DNA from: Bifidobacterium breve
GTDB lineage: Bacteria > Actinomycetota > Acidimicrobiia > Acidimicrobiales > Acidimicrobilacustridaceae
Reading direction: 5' to 3'
DNA: 64,000 nucleotides
Assembly: GCA_945878725.1 (NCBI GenBank)
Contig: CAMCTY010000002.1
Span: 62,001-126,000, forward strand
The notes under the pieces were generated by a model. It did not search any database and was not told where the DNA came from. It saw only the letters and a list, made by a program, of their open reading frames with translations. Below are positions 52,636 to 62,733 of the stretch, piece by piece (positions within the stretch are counted from its first letter, which is position 1; each line of letters opens with the position of its first letter). The position numbers were made by a program, and so were the translations under genes.

Positions 52636-53142
52636 TCAGTCTTCGGCCAGAACCTTGTCGACGCGGTCGCCCGCTTCTTCCATCGTCACGTTCCAAGAAA
52701 CCGAAAGTTCGGAAACGAGAATTCGACGCGCCCGGATCTGCATCGCCTTCTCAGCGCTCGAGAGCGATGACTGACGATCGCGAAGCGCAAGGTTGCGAAC
52801 AACTTCGGCGCATTCGTAGATGTCGCCTGACTTCATCTTTTCCTGATGGTTCTTGAAGCGGCGGGACCAGTTGGTCGGAACACGAACGTTGCGAACCGCA
52901 AGAACGGCGAGCACGTCGTCGACTTCCTCGAGCGAAATGGCGGGACGTACGCCGAGGTCCTCGGCCCGATCTTCGGGAACGGAAACCTTCAGTGCACCAC
53001 CGCGCCAAGACTCATCACCTGCGGCAACCGACAACTCGAGGTATTTCACCTTCTTGCCATCGACAACACGGGTAGCGCGGCCAGTGACCTCGGCAGTGCC
53101 GTGAGCGGGATAAATGACCTTGGAACCAACAGTGAACTTCAT
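52636..53142 (-). CDS. carD: CarD-family RNA polymerase-binding regulator
   Basis: A 168-residue CarD protein. The N-terminal Tudor-like RNAP-interaction domain (about 1-60) starts FTVGSKVIYPAHGTAEV, and the helical DNA-binding domain includes VPTNWSRRFKNHQEKM. CarD stabilises the open complex at rRNA and other promoters and is essential in mycobacteria. AGGAAGG lies upstream of the ATG. In mycobacteria ispD follows carD; here it is followed by the convergent fusion gene instead. Confidence 0.93.
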   Translation of the reverse strand: MKFTVGSKVIYPAHGTAEVTGRATRVVDGKKVKYLELSVAAGDESWRGGALKVSVPEDRAEDLGVRPAISLEEVDDVLAVLAVRNVRVPTNWSRRFKNHQEKMKSGDIYECAEVVRNLALRDRQSSLSSAEKAMQIRARRILVSELSVSWNVTMEEAGDRVDKVLAED

Positions 53143-53228
53143 GGGCGCCTTCCTGCGAACCGACCGTCAAGTATGCCCAATGAACGGGGCTTTGGCACTA
53201 TCGCCTCTACGGACAGGCGATCGGACCT

Positions 53229-54284
53229 CTAGAGCGGGGTCGGAGCGGGATCGTTTGGTCCCCGCCCCTCCGGGTCAAGACCTTCGATTGCGCGCAACGT
53301 GGCGATCCGGTCGGACAAAGGTGGATGGGTGTCCATGAGCCGGCCAAATGACCCCCGAATCCCCTGTTCGGAACCTCTTTCGAGGGGGGACTCGATCCAA
53401 AGATGAGCGGTTGCGGCCGAAGGATGCGAAACCACGGTCGTATCCGCTTCGAGTTTCTCGAGAGCAGAACGCAGACCGGCCGGCTCGCGGGTCATCTCCA
53501 CGGCCGTCGCATCGGCGAGGCTCTCCCGCTTCCTCGAAAGGGCCGCCTTGAGGAGCAGCGCGGCCGGAACCGCAATCAGATAGAGCACGAGCGAGACGAG
53601 CATTAGAACGGCAAGACCATTGTCGTTACTCCGACGGCGGCCTCCACCCATGATTCCGATCCGGAGGGAAATGTCGGCGATCACTGCGATGGCACCGACC
53701 GCGAGAACCGCGAGGGTTGTCACGGCGATGTCGCGGTTGCGGATGTGGGACATCTCGTGAGCGAGCACGCCTCGCAGTTCGCGGCGCGACATCACGGTTA
53801 GAAGACCGGTCGTGACCGTGATGGCCGCTCGCTTCGGGCTACGACCGGTTGCGAATGCATTCGGCGCTGGGTCGTCGACGACATAAACAGACGGGACCGG
53901 GACACCGGACGCAATGGCCATCTGCTCAACGAGATTGCGGAGCTCCGCGAATTCAGGACCATCGGCCGGACGGGCCTTAACCATCGTGAGCGCAGCCTTG
54001 CCCGAAGCAAACCAGGCAATCACGAGATAGGAGAGCACGACCGCGGCGGCAACCAAAAGAACCGTGGGGCGGAACTCGTAGGTCGTGACACACGACTGCG
54101 TTACCGGATAGCCGCGACGGGCGACGCTCGTCGTGGCCACACAATTATCTGAGGAAAATGCGCCAAGGGCACCGGCAACAACGTTCGCCACAAGAAAGAG
54201 CAGCGCAAACGTGCCGCCCAAAATCACGACGGTGGCTCGACGATTGTTCTTCTGATGTTGGATGAATCCGGTTGCGTCACTCAT
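53229..54284 (-). CDS. M48-family zinc metalloprotease (HtpX-like)
   Basis: A 351-residue membrane protease. Two N-terminal TM helices (about 18-42 and 73-92) precede the catalytic domain with the HExxH motif as LAHEMSHIRNRD; two further TM helices follow (VTTLAVLAVGAIAVIADI and LVSLVLYLIAVPAALLL). The third zinc ligand Glu is in SRKRESLADATAVEM. It degrades damaged membrane proteins. The gene follows lemA by 85 bases; HtpX and LemA genes often occur together. The start MSDATGFIQHQKNN is the usual form. Confidence 0.9.
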   Translation of the reverse strand: MSDATGFIQHQKNNRRATVVILGGTFALLFLVANVVAGALGAFSSDNCVATTSVARRGYPVTQSCVTTYEFRPTVLLVAAAVVLSYLVIAWFASGKAALTMVKARPADGPEFAELRNLVEQMAIASGVPVPSVYVVDDPAPNAFATGRSPKRAAITVTTGLLTVMSRRELRGVLAHEMSHIRNRDIAVTTLAVLAVGAIAVIADISLRIGIMGGGRRRSNDNGLAVLMLVSLVLYLIAVPAALLLKAALSRKRESLADATAVEMTREPAGLRSALEKLEADTTVVSHPSAATAHLWIESPLERGSEQGIRGSFGRLMDTHPPLSDRIATLRAIEGLDPEGRGPNDPAPTPL

Positions 54285-54369
54285 GGACAGCTGCTGCCCT
54301 TATGCCGAGAACTTGTATGTCCGGGGTGCGAGATAGTGATCAACGAGGTGCCGATCAGAGAGTTGTTGA

Positions 54370-54918
54370 TCAGAACTGGACCTTGGGAACAGCCCTATCG
54401 GCCTCGGCAGCTTCGAACAGTTCGCGATGAGGGAAGGTGCCCATCTTTGCAACGACCATTCCGGGGAAGGTGTCGATCTTGTTGTGAAAGTGCGTCACCG
54501 AGTCGTTGTAGAACTGACGCGCGTAGGCAATCCGGTCTTCGGTAGAGGTGATCTCTTCCTGCAACTGACGGAAGTTCGCGTCGGCCTTGAGATCGGGATA
54601 CGCCTCGGCGAGAGCAAACAACTTGCCCAGCGCCGCGGTGATCGGACCTTCGGCGGCGGCGGCCTCTGCCGGCGAAGCCGCGGTGAGACTTGCATTGCGA
54701 GCCTGAACCACGGCCTCGAAGGTTCCACTCTCGTGCGCGGCGTATCCCTTGACCGTCTCGACAAGATTCGGAATGAGATCGGCACGACGCTTGATCTGAA
54801 CGTCGATCTGTGACCAGCCGTTGTCGACCTGATTGCGCAGGCGGACGATGCTGTTGAAAATCAGAACGACCGCGCCCACGAGCACGACGATCAGGATGAT
54901 GATGATCAATACGATCAC
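54370..54918 (-). CDS. lemA: LemA-family protein
   Basis: A 182-residue protein with an N-terminal TM helix (VLIIIILIVVLVGAVVLIF) and the LemA helical-bundle signature (NQVDNGWSQIDVQIKRRADLIPNLVETVKGYAAHE). It is anchored in the membrane with the helical body most likely outside. The start GTG at 54918 is chosen because GAGGAGG lies 8 bases upstream; an ATG at 54969 would add a Cys-containing N-terminus ahead of the helix. Genetic linkage with the HtpX gene is typical. Confidence 0.88.
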   Translation of the reverse strand: MIVLIIIILIVVLVGAVVLIFNSIVRLRNQVDNGWSQIDVQIKRRADLIPNLVETVKGYAAHESGTFEAVVQARNASLTAASPAEAAAAEGPITAALGKLFALAEAYPDLKADANFRQLQEEITSTEDRIAYARQFYNDSVTHFHNKIDTFPGMVVAKMGTFPHRELFEAAEADRAVPKVQF

Positions 54919-55020
54919 GATCGTTTCCTCCTCAGGAACCGAACGGGCACACGCCCACCCGAATGGCATAAGCCACGATCTAAGTGAATCACGACTCGGG
55001 ACGAACTGCTCGTCGCGGAC

Positions 55021-56346
55021 CTACGAATCCTGCGTCGAAATGTGGCGGGGCATGGAAGAGGACTTATCCGATACTGCATCCTCGGCGACGATCACAGCGC
55101 GTTTCTCGATCGCCGCATCTTCGGCCTCGGAAAGAACGGGTTCGGTGACCCGAGCCAATGATCGCCAGGCCGCCAGCGCCGTGAGAATGCAGGCCATTCC
55201 GCCGGCGACGAACGTGGCACGCGCCCCGAACTGCTGGCCGATCCACCCAATGATCGGTCCGCCGATCGGAGTCGTTCCGATGATCGCTGTCACATAAAGG
55301 GCCATGACTAGGCCGCGCACCTCAACGGGGGCGTTCATTTGAAGCGTCGCCGAACCCATCGTGATGAACGCCACGCTGCCGGCTCCGACAACGACAAGTG
55401 CAATGACCATGAATCCAATCGACGGCATCGCGCTCGCGATCAACATCGCGGCGCCGAGGAATAGCGCAGCCATCCCCATCCGCCGATGACTCGCCCTACC
55501 AAAACGGGCGATTAACAAGCCACCAATCACCGAGCCGATTCCCATGGCCGATGACAACACGCCGTAGCTCCCGGCGCTCCCCCCAAATTCGTATTTCGCG
55601 AAGAGTGGCAGCGCTATCTGGTTCTCGTAGGCAAGAGCACCGATCACGACGGTCATGAGAATCGGTGTCCGCAACCGCGGATCGGCCCACACGACCCGCA
55701 CTCCCTCGCGTACCTGGCCGGGGCTTTTGGCAACCGGCGCCTTCGGAACAAATTCCGCTCGTCTCATCATTAGGAGAGCCACAGTTGCCGCGAGATAGCT
55801 GACACCGTTCACAAAGAACGGTGTGGACAGACCTACGAGCGCTATGAGCGTGCCTGAAATCGCCGGACCAAAAATACGCGACACGTTGTTCGTTGTGCTT
55901 CCAAGACCTACGGCACCGGTGATGTCGTCGGGACCGACCATCTCGTAGACGAACGATGATCGCACCGGCGTGTCGAATGCGTTCACCGTTCCGAATGCAG
56001 CAGCGAGAGCGAACAGGCTCCACACACGGATGGTGTCGGTCACAATCATCACGCCGAGGAACGTTGCTAGAAGGCCGGCGAGAATCTGTGTGGTCTGCAG
56101 GATGTGCCAGCGACTGCGTCTGTCGGCCACAGCTCCAGCAAACGCCCCAAGCAACAATGTCGGCACGAACTGAGCGGCCGTAACAAGGCCAAGCATGCCA
56201 CCGCTACCGGTCAGTTTGAGTACGAGCCAACCCATGGCAACGGTCTGCATCCAGGTTCCGGTCTGGGAAACGCCTTGGCCGATCAGATAGAGCCGGAAGT
56301 TCCGATGATGGAGGACGGCGAACCCGCCGATGCCGCGTTCGCTCAC
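55021..56346 (-). CDS. MFS transporter (EntS/MFS_3-type exporter)
   Basis: A 441-residue major facilitator with about 12 TM helices and a cytosolic loop between TM6 and TM7 (RRAEFVPKAPVAKSPGQVREGVRVV). The start HRNFRLYLIGQGVSQTGTWMQTVAMGWLVL and AGAVADRRSRWHILQTTQ are typical of the PF05977/EntS group of exporters for siderophores or drugs. The start is GTG at 56346 (TTG at 56349 also possible). The substrate is unknown. It is divergent from modA. Confidence 0.87.
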   Translation of the reverse strand: MSERGIGGFAVLHHRNFRLYLIGQGVSQTGTWMQTVAMGWLVLKLTGSGGMLGLVTAAQFVPTLLLGAFAGAVADRRSRWHILQTTQILAGLLATFLGVMIVTDTIRVWSLFALAAAFGTVNAFDTPVRSSFVYEMVGPDDITGAVGLGSTTNNVSRIFGPAISGTLIALVGLSTPFFVNGVSYLAATVALLMMRRAEFVPKAPVAKSPGQVREGVRVVWADPRLRTPILMTVVIGALAYENQIALPLFAKYEFGGSAGSYGVLSSAMGIGSVIGGLLIARFGRASHRRMGMAALFLGAAMLIASAMPSIGFMVIALVVVGAGSVAFITMGSATLQMNAPVEVRGLVMALYVTAIIGTTPIGGPIIGWIGQQFGARATFVAGGMACILTALAAWRSLARVTEPVLSEAEDAAIEKRAVIVAEDAVSDKSSSMPRHISTQDS

Positions 56347-56492
56347 CAAGTAGCAGTCAACGCGACTGCGCCCCTCCCCCTCGGCACTGAAACCATGCTC
56401 CGACTGTACTGGTGAAGATGACCAGTCAATCTTCGATAAGCACGGTCGCCTACCGTTGCCCTGTGCCTAGATTTTTGATCCGACGACTAGTC

Positions 56493-57275
56493 ATGCGACA
56501 ACTTCTCGTGTGTGCGGCACTGGCGATCGGTGTCGGTGCCATCGCAGGTTGCCGCACCAGTCCGGGAAACAACCCAAGCGGCACGGCCACACCGGGTATC
56601 TCCGGAAACCTCTCCATTTCGGCAGCGGCGTCGCTACAGGGTGCCTTCACCGAGATGGCTGCCGCATTCGAGAACGCCCATCCGAAGGTTTCGGTGTCGA
56701 TCAACTTCGGGGCCTCGTCAACCCTCGCCCGACAGATCATCGACGGCGCTCCTGTCGATGTGTTCGCCTCCGCTGATCAGACGACCATGACGAAGGTGGC
56801 CGACGCCCAACTCCTGAGAGACATTCCGACCGTCTTTGCGACCAACTCCCTCGAGATCATCGTGCGCAAGGGCAACCCTTCGAGCATCGACTCTCTCGCC
56901 GACCTTACGGGGACCGGATTGATCTACGTCACCTGTGCACCAGAGGTGCCGATCGGCCGGTACGCCGCCGAGGCGTTGCTGGATGCAGGCGTCACTGTGA
57001 AGCCGGCGAGTTTCGAACCCGACGTCAAGGGAATCGTCACAAAGGTCTCGTCCGGTGAAGCCGACGCGGGCATCGTGTATCGGACCGACGTGCTCGCGGC
57101 CGGCAAAACCGCAGCCGGTGTCGCGATTCCCGATCAGTTCGATGTCCGGGCCACCTATCCTCAGGCCGTGCTCATGAGTTCGCCGAACGAAACCGCCGCC
57201 AGCGCGTGGATGTCGTTTATTTCCGGGGCAGAAGGACAAGCAATTCTCCGCGCCTACGGCTTTGGTCAACCGTGA
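56493..57275 (+). CDS. modA: Molybdate ABC transporter substrate-binding lipoprotein
   Basis: A 260-residue periplasmic binding protein. It has a signal peptide with lipobox GAIAGC, then the ModA fold: SISAAASLQGAFTEMAAAFE, INFGASSTLARQI, VDVFASADQTTM and VCSS-equivalent VTCAPEVPIGRYA. The Ser/Ala residues in these loops bind molybdate or tungstate. The start is uncertain: ATG 56493 gives a short signal peptide, GTG 56463 a longer one. It precedes modB and modC in an operon. Confidence 0.9.
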   Translation: MRQLLVCAALAIGVGAIAGCRTSPGNNPSGTATPGISGNLSISAAASLQGAFTEMAAAFENAHPKVSVSINFGASSTLARQIIDGAPVDVFASADQTTMTKVADAQLLRDIPTVFATNSLEIIVRKGNPSSIDSLADLTGTGLIYVTCAPEVPIGRYAAEALLDAGVTVKPASFEPDVKGIVTKVSSGEADAGIVYRTDVLAAGKTAAGVAIPDQFDVRATYPQAVLMSSPNETAASAWMSFISGAEGQAILRAYGFGQP

Positions 57276-57291
57276 CGCCGAGGGCGCAGTC

Positions 57292-58128
57292 ATGAACTCG
57301 ACCGTCGGAGATCGGCGGCGCGCACGACGGACCAACCGCCCACCGGTACTCGCCGTCCTCATGGCCGGGATCGCTGTGGCGTTCTTTGCTCTTCCGTTCT
57401 TCGGGTTGCTCTGGCGGGTCCCATGGTCCGAAGCGTGGTCGTTACTCACCGACCCGGAATCACTCAAAGCATTGCGACTCTCTGTGTACTGCTCGCTGTG
57501 GGCAACCGCCTTGGCCGTCGTGTTCGGCACACCGCTTGCATGGGTTCTCGCCCGCTACGGATTCCCCGGCCGGCGCATTGTGCGCGCGCTCTGCCTGCTG
57601 TCGCTCGTCCTTCCGCCCGTTGTCGGCGGCGTCGCGCTCTTTGCGGCATTCGGACGACGCGGCCTGCTCGGTGATCCTCTATTCGATTGGTTTGGCGTGC
57701 GACTGCCGTTCAGCACAGCGGGCGTGGTTCTTGCGCAGACGTTCGTCGGCATGCCGTTCTTCGTCCTCACCGTTGAGGCTGCCCTGCGCGGACTCGATCG
57801 TCGCGCCGAAGACGCCGCTCGCACCCTCGGCGCTAGCCCTTGGTACGCATTTCGGCGGGTCACCCTTCCCGCGATCAAGCCGGCCCTGTTCGCCGGAGCG
57901 GTTCTCGCATGGGCTCGTGCTTTCGGCGAGTTCGGCGCAACCATCACATTCGCCGGCAACTTCCCCGGTCGCACACGCACCCTTCCTCTTGCCGTCTACC
58001 TCGCACTCGAATCCAATCCGGGTCAAGCGCTCGTACTTTCGGTTTTCATGATTGCGATCTCATTCGCCGTGATTGTCGGATTACGCGACCGATGGCTCGG
58101 CGGATCCAGTGACGGAGATCCAACATGA
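57292..58128 (+). CDS. modB: Molybdate ABC transporter permease
   Basis: A 278-residue permease with six predicted TM helices, the EAA-loop motif EDAARTLGASPWYAFRRVTLPAIKP and the FGEFGATITFAGN segment typical of ModB. The ATG at 57292 follows GAGGGC with 16 bases between it and the modA stop; upstream TTG at 57262 would overlap modA. It overlaps modC by 4 bases (ATGA). Confidence 0.9.
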   Translation: MNSTVGDRRRARRTNRPPVLAVLMAGIAVAFFALPFFGLLWRVPWSEAWSLLTDPESLKALRLSVYCSLWATALAVVFGTPLAWVLARYGFPGRRIVRALCLLSLVLPPVVGGVALFAAFGRRGLLGDPLFDWFGVRLPFSTAGVVLAQTFVGMPFFVLTVEAALRGLDRRAEDAARTLGASPWYAFRRVTLPAIKPALFAGAVLAWARAFGEFGATITFAGNFPGRTRTLPLAVYLALESNPGQALVLSVFMIAISFAVIVGLRDRWLGGSSDGDPT

Positions 58129-59189
58129 GCCTCCATGCCCGCGTCGTGGCGGAACTCTCAACCTTCAGACTCGATGTCGACGTTGACATAGAGGACGGTG
58201 AAACCGTTGCGGTGCTCGGGCCCAACGGCGCCGGAAAATCGACGCTTGTAAAGGCGATCGCCGGACTCCGACCCCTCGACGAGGGATTCGTCCGGATTGA
58301 CAGCATCGTGTTCGACGATCCGGATACCGGTGTGTTCGTGGCCCCCGAACAGCGCAACATCGGCGTCGTGTTCCAAGATCACCGACTCTTCCCACAACTC
58401 GACGCCCTCGACAATGTGGCATTCGGATTACGTGCCCGAGGAATGTCGCGCACAGAAGCCCGCCGGGTTGCGCGCGCATGGCTCGATCGCATGCATCTCA
58501 GCGACCACGCCGCTCAGAAGCTCGACACGCTTTCCGGCGGTCAGGCGCAGCGCGTCGCGCTTGCCCGTGCACTCGCCAGCGAACCCCGACTGTTGCTGTT
58601 GGACGAACCACTCGCTGCCCTCGACGCCGCCACTCGCGCTGAAGTTCGCCGCGATCTACGCACACACCTCACCGGGACAACAGCCTCTGCGCTGCTCATT
58701 ACTCATGACCCGGTCGATGCCTACGCGCTTGCCGACCGCGTCATCGTCATCGAGGATGGGCGAGTCACCCAATCGGGTGATCTTTCCGAGGTGACTACCC
58801 ATCCCCAGTCGCGCTACGTCGCCGACCTAGTCGGCACCAACCTTGTGCCCGGAACGATCGATGCTGGAGTGCTGCGAACTAGTGATGGTGTCAGCATCGC
58901 CGTTCCTGCCGACTCGCCGGACGGCCCGGCCTTCGCGTCGATCCGGCCCGGTTCAGTCGCACTGCACCGGAGCGAACCCGAGGGAAGCGCCCGCAATGTC
59001 TGGTTGGTCGAGGTCATCGAACTCGACGTGCGAGCGGACCGGATCCGGGTCCGCCTCGACGGGCCCATCGGCCTTGTGGCGGAACTGACACCCCCGGGCC
59101 ATGAAGCACTCGCCCTTCGCCCTGGCGACCGGATCTGGGCCTCGGTAAAGGCCAGCGAAGTCGGGATTTCCGAGGACTTCTCCCGATGA
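58125..59189 (+). CDS. modC: Molybdate ABC transporter ATP-binding protein
   Basis: A 354-residue ATPase. Walker A GPNGAGKST, the Q-loop VFQDHRLFP, ABC signature LSGGQAQRVALARAL, Walker B LLLLDEPLAALD, and the switch His in ITHDPVDA are all present. A C-terminal TOBE-type domain (about 285-354; VWLVEVIELDVRADRIRV) binds oxyanions in ModC proteins. It drives molybdate import for molybdopterin enzymes, none of which is encoded in this window. Confidence 0.93.
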   Translation: MSLHARVVAELSTFRLDVDVDIEDGETVAVLGPNGAGKSTLVKAIAGLRPLDEGFVRIDSIVFDDPDTGVFVAPEQRNIGVVFQDHRLFPQLDALDNVAFGLRARGMSRTEARRVARAWLDRMHLSDHAAQKLDTLSGGQAQRVALARALASEPRLLLLDEPLAALDAATRAEVRRDLRTHLTGTTASALLITHDPVDAYALADRVIVIEDGRVTQSGDLSEVTTHPQSRYVADLVGTNLVPGTIDAGVLRTSDGVSIAVPADSPDGPAFASIRPGSVALHRSEPEGSARNVWLVEVIELDVRADRIRVRLDGPIGLVAELTPPGHEALALRPGDRIWASVKASEVGISEDFSR

Positions 59190-59493
59190 ACACAGGGCTG
59201 TTTTGCAGGAACCAGGCGCAGCGACAGTAGGGTGACGATGTCGGAATGGCGGCCAGGCAATTTCCCCTGACTACCGATCTGACTCGAATGGATCAACTGT
59301 GTTGGTTGTTTCATTGCTCCGGGTAGCGGTCCCCAACCCTGCATCGGAGCCGTGCGGAACGCACTAACCGGACTCCCGCTGCATTGGGACCGGCTCCAGA
59401 GCGAACAGGGTGACGGCTCGGGGACCGGCTCACACCACCGAGGGGTACGGCGCGCCACATGCCCGTGCCCTGCAGTTCATTACGAGGACCTAC
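59190..59493 (+). other. 304-base non-coding stretch before the SNF2 gene
   Basis: No convincing gene lies here. A GTG-initiated in-frame extension of the SNF2 gene from 59410 is possible but lacks a ribosome site. GGAGCCG (59346-59352) can pair with CGGCTCC (near 59391), and GGTTG/CAACC arms occur near 59311-59340, so part of it may be a structured 5' leader. It must contain the SNF2 promoter. Confidence 0.4.
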
Positions 59494-62400
59494 GTGCCCG
59501 ATATCGAAGACAGCATCGAAGAACCCGCGAGCGGTGATTCCGTTGTCGCGTCCATCGTCATTCCTTCGATTGATGTCAACAGTTCCCGTTTCGAGACGCT
59601 CGTCGAGGCTGCCGCATGGGGCGAAGCATCGCCCACTGATCTCGCCGTGCTCGAGACCCACCGCCCGGCATGGCAACGAGTACTCGTCGAACGGTTGAAC
59701 GACACCGACGATTCACTCGACCGCCTGCGCTCGCAGCGCCGGCCCGATGACCAGCAGATCGTCGCCGACCTTGAACACGAACAACGCGTTCTCGAAATCG
59801 CGCTCGACCGCTTTCTCGGCATCGAACCTGAGGTCGAAGAAATCACAGTCGGAGTCACCGCGCTGCAGTTGTCATGGGTTGCGGGTCGTCTCGTCGCATG
59901 GCTCGGCGGTCCCGATGCACCCGCCACGACATCCGCCGATCTTCAACGAGTGCTCGCCGCGACTGGCGCCCCCGCCGTTTGGGGCGGACGAGCACCAGTG
60001 CCGCTCCCAAATGGCGAGAAAACCGTCTCCGTCGAAGCGAACACAAGCGATGTCCTCGGATGGCTACTCGCTCTTGCGTCTGATCCTCCTGAAGAGGAAC
60101 TCGGTGCAAGTTCCCGCTGGCTATCACTCGTTGCCGCATGGGCCGTCGAGATGACGGCGCGCGGGGCAATGGTGCCGACGCTTCGCCGCTCGCGCTCCGG
60201 CCGCAAGAACCAGAACCGCTCAGCGTTTGCGGTGTCTTGGAACCCTGCGCTCATCGACGCCGAGCATCTCAAGATCATCGCCGACGCCATGCCCGGTTCG
60301 GTCTCTGCTCTTTCTCCTTCGGTCGATGGCACCGCCATGGCACGTACCGTGCTTTCCGAAGTTGTCGATGTCATTTGCCACGACGCGGCGCGTCGGGTCG
60401 ATGTCCCCGAGGCGCCCGAAGATCCCAAGACCAATGCAGCCGCGGCCGAAGTGTTTCTGGCCCGTCTCGACGGCACGCCCTTCGAGATCTCACCCGGCAT
60501 CGCCGGCGAACTCACCAACGCCCTCGAGCGCTGGGCCGCGCCTGTCACCTCCAAGACCTACCGCGCCATCATCGTGCAGCTCGATCCTCCCGACTCCGGC
60601 GACGCGTGGCACTTGGCCGTCTATGCCCCCGGTCGCGGCGAACAACTCGTCCCCATCGAAGTGGCACTCGTCAACGCCGGGAACCAACGACGTGAACTCG
60701 AGGCCAATCTTCTGCGTCTCGAACACCTCTTCCCGCCACTGCTGCGCCCCGGAAGTCTCCGTCGCGGCGAAGTCGTTCTGAGTCAGGCCGAGGCGTGGGA
60801 ACTCATGACCGAGATCGGTCCCATCCTCGTCGACTCCGGTTTCGATGTGCGCGTTCCTGCGCTGTCGCGCAAACGACCGACCCCATCGCTTCGTCTCTTC
60901 GCCGAATCGTCCAGCGAAACCTCGGTCGGCGCACACCAACTCGCCAACGTCAGCTGGACGGCAGTGTTCGACGACATCGAACTCACCGCCGCCGATATTG
61001 CCCGACTCGCGAAAGAAGCGCGACCGCTGGTGCGATCGGGTGGACGCTGGGTAGCGATCGACCACGCCGATCTTGCAGCTGCAGCTAAGGCGCTTGCCGA
61101 GCGCGGAAAGAAGCCTCAACTCACCGGGGCGGAAATGCTCCGACAGGCTCTCGGGCTTGATGGGTCGCCGCTGGCCGGCGGCATCTCGATCGACGGCACC
61201 GGTTGGGCCGCCGATCTCCTTTCGAAAGCATCGAATGCATCACTCGAACCCGCTAGTACCCCGGACACTTTCAAGGGAGAGCTCCGCAGCTATCAGGCCG
61301 AAGCGCTCGCCTGGCTCCAGTTCCTCGACATAACCGGACTCGGTGGTTGCCTCGCTCTCGACATGGGTCTCGGCAAGACACCCACGATCCTTTCCCACCT
61401 TGTCGCCAGTCCCAACAGCGGCAACCCCACTCTTGTCATCGCTCCTCCCGCCGTTGTCGGCAACTGGGCGGCAGAGGCGGCGCGCTTCACCCCTGATCTC
61501 AATGTCGTTGTGCACCACGGCGCATCGAGAGCCGACGAGAGCGGCATCGCTGCAGAAGCTGATGGGGCCGACGTCGTCATCACCACCTACGGCACTGCAG
61601 TCCGCGATATCGACTCGCTCGAGAAGATCGAATGGGGCCGCATCGTTCTCGACGAAGCGCAGGCCATCAAGAACCCCGCCAATGAAACTGCGCAGCAACT
61701 GCGTCGGCTCAAGGCGAACTCGCGACTCGCGCTCACTGGTACTCCGATCGAGAACGGACTCGGCGATCTCTGGGCCATTCTCGATTTCACCAATCCCGGC
61801 CTTGTCGGACCCCGGCCACAGTTCATCGCCCAACTTTCCGGCGCAGGCGACAACGCTCGCTCGCAAGGAGAGCAGGCGCTCCGCGCTCTTAACGGTGTTC
61901 TTGTCTTCCGACGCACCAAGAGCGAACCGGCGATTGCGGCCGAACTTCCCGATCGCATCGATGAACTTGATCGTTGTTCGATGACACCCGAACAGATCGG
62001 CCTTTACCAGGCCGTTCTCGACAGTCTCGTCACTGGTGTTGCCAATGAACCGGGAGCCGACTCGCGTAACGGTCGGATCCTTGCCGCCATCACCGCCCTC
62101 AAGCAGATCTGCAATCATCCAGTCGCGTACCGACACGACGATGGACCCCTCGATGGTCGGTCAGGAAAGCTCGCCCGCCTCGAGGAGATCATCGAGCAGG
62201 TGTACGCAGCCGGCGAGCGCGCACTCGTCTTCACCCACTTTGCAGAGTGGGGTCAAAAACTTGCCGAACACCTCAGTGCGCGATTCGAAATTCCGGTCGG
62301 CTGCTATCACGGCGGCCAGTCGCGCGGCGCCCGCGATCAGCTCGTCGCCGACTTCCAAGCGCTCGAAGGTCCCGGCACCCTCGTGCTCTCGCTCAAAGCG

Positions 62401-62733
62401 GGTGGCACTGGCCTCAACCTCACGAACGCGAACCACGTCATCCTCTACGACCGCTGGTGGAACCCGGCCGTCGAAGATCAGGCCCGTGACCGGGCGTGGC
62501 GTATCGGACAGACAAAGACCGTGATCGCTCACCGTCTCGTTTGTCCCGGAACTGTCGATGAGCGCGTCGAGGAAGTCGTGGCCGGCAAACGTCACATCGC
62601 TGATCTCGTCCTTCCCAAGTCCAGTTCGCTCGGTGATCTTGATCACACACAACTCCAGACCGCCCTCGGCCTGCGGACCGACGAGTTGCTCACCGAACAA
62701 GCCGAAATCGATTCTGTCGGGAGTGCATCATGA
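59494..62733 (+). CDS. SNF2-family DNA-dependent ATPase/helicase
   Basis: A 1079-residue protein. The C-terminal half has SNF2_N and Helicase_C domains: Walker A LDMGLGKTPTI, DEAQ box in IVLDEAQAIKNP, motif III LTGTPIEN, motif V AGGTGLNLT and motif VI DQARDRAWRIGQTK. The N-terminal approximately 600 residues include the bacterial SNF2-associated domain. These enzymes translocate on DNA, often with RNA polymerase or in repair, and resemble HepA/RapA-like and YqhH-type proteins. GTG at 59494 is chosen because GAGGA is 5 bases upstream. It overlaps the next small gene by 4 bases. Confidence 0.9.
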   Translation: MPDIEDSIEEPASGDSVVASIVIPSIDVNSSRFETLVEAAAWGEASPTDLAVLETHRPAWQRVLVERLNDTDDSLDRLRSQRRPDDQQIVADLEHEQRVLEIALDRFLGIEPEVEEITVGVTALQLSWVAGRLVAWLGGPDAPATTSADLQRVLAATGAPAVWGGRAPVPLPNGEKTVSVEANTSDVLGWLLALASDPPEEELGASSRWLSLVAAWAVEMTARGAMVPTLRRSRSGRKNQNRSAFAVSWNPALIDAEHLKIIADAMPGSVSALSPSVDGTAMARTVLSEVVDVICHDAARRVDVPEAPEDPKTNAAAAEVFLARLDGTPFEISPGIAGELTNALERWAAPVTSKTYRAIIVQLDPPDSGDAWHLAVYAPGRGEQLVPIEVALVNAGNQRRELEANLLRLEHLFPPLLRPGSLRRGEVVLSQAEAWELMTEIGPILVDSGFDVRVPALSRKRPTPSLRLFAESSSETSVGAHQLANVSWTAVFDDIELTAADIARLAKEARPLVRSGGRWVAIDHADLAAAAKALAERGKKPQLTGAEMLRQALGLDGSPLAGGISIDGTGWAADLLSKASNASLEPASTPDTFKGELRSYQAEALAWLQFLDITGLGGCLALDMGLGKTPTILSHLVASPNSGNPTLVIAPPAVVGNWAAEAARFTPDLNVVVHHGASRADESGIAAEADGADVVITTYGTAVRDIDSLEKIEWGRIVLDEAQAIKNPANETAQQLRRLKANSRLALTGTPIENGLGDLWAILDFTNPGLVGPRPQFIAQLSGAGDNARSQGEQALRALNGVLVFRRTKSEPAIAAELPDRIDELDRCSMTPEQIGLYQAVLDSLVTGVANEPGADSRNGRILAAITALKQICNHPVAYRHDDGPLDGRSGKLARLEEIIEQVYAAGERALVFTHFAEWGQKLAEHLSARFEIPVGCYHGGQSRGARDQLVADFQALEGPGTLVLSLKAGGTGLNLTNANHVILYDRWWNPAVEDQARDRAWRIGQTKTVIAHRLVCPGTVDERVEEVVAGKRHIADLVLPKSSSLGDLDHTQLQTALGLRTDELLTEQAEIDSVGSAS

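Noticed and set aside
56350-56492. Molybdenum-cofactor riboswitch or ModE site upstream of modA
   Set aside because: No structure resembling the moco motif and no recognisable ModE palindrome were found in the 143 bases.
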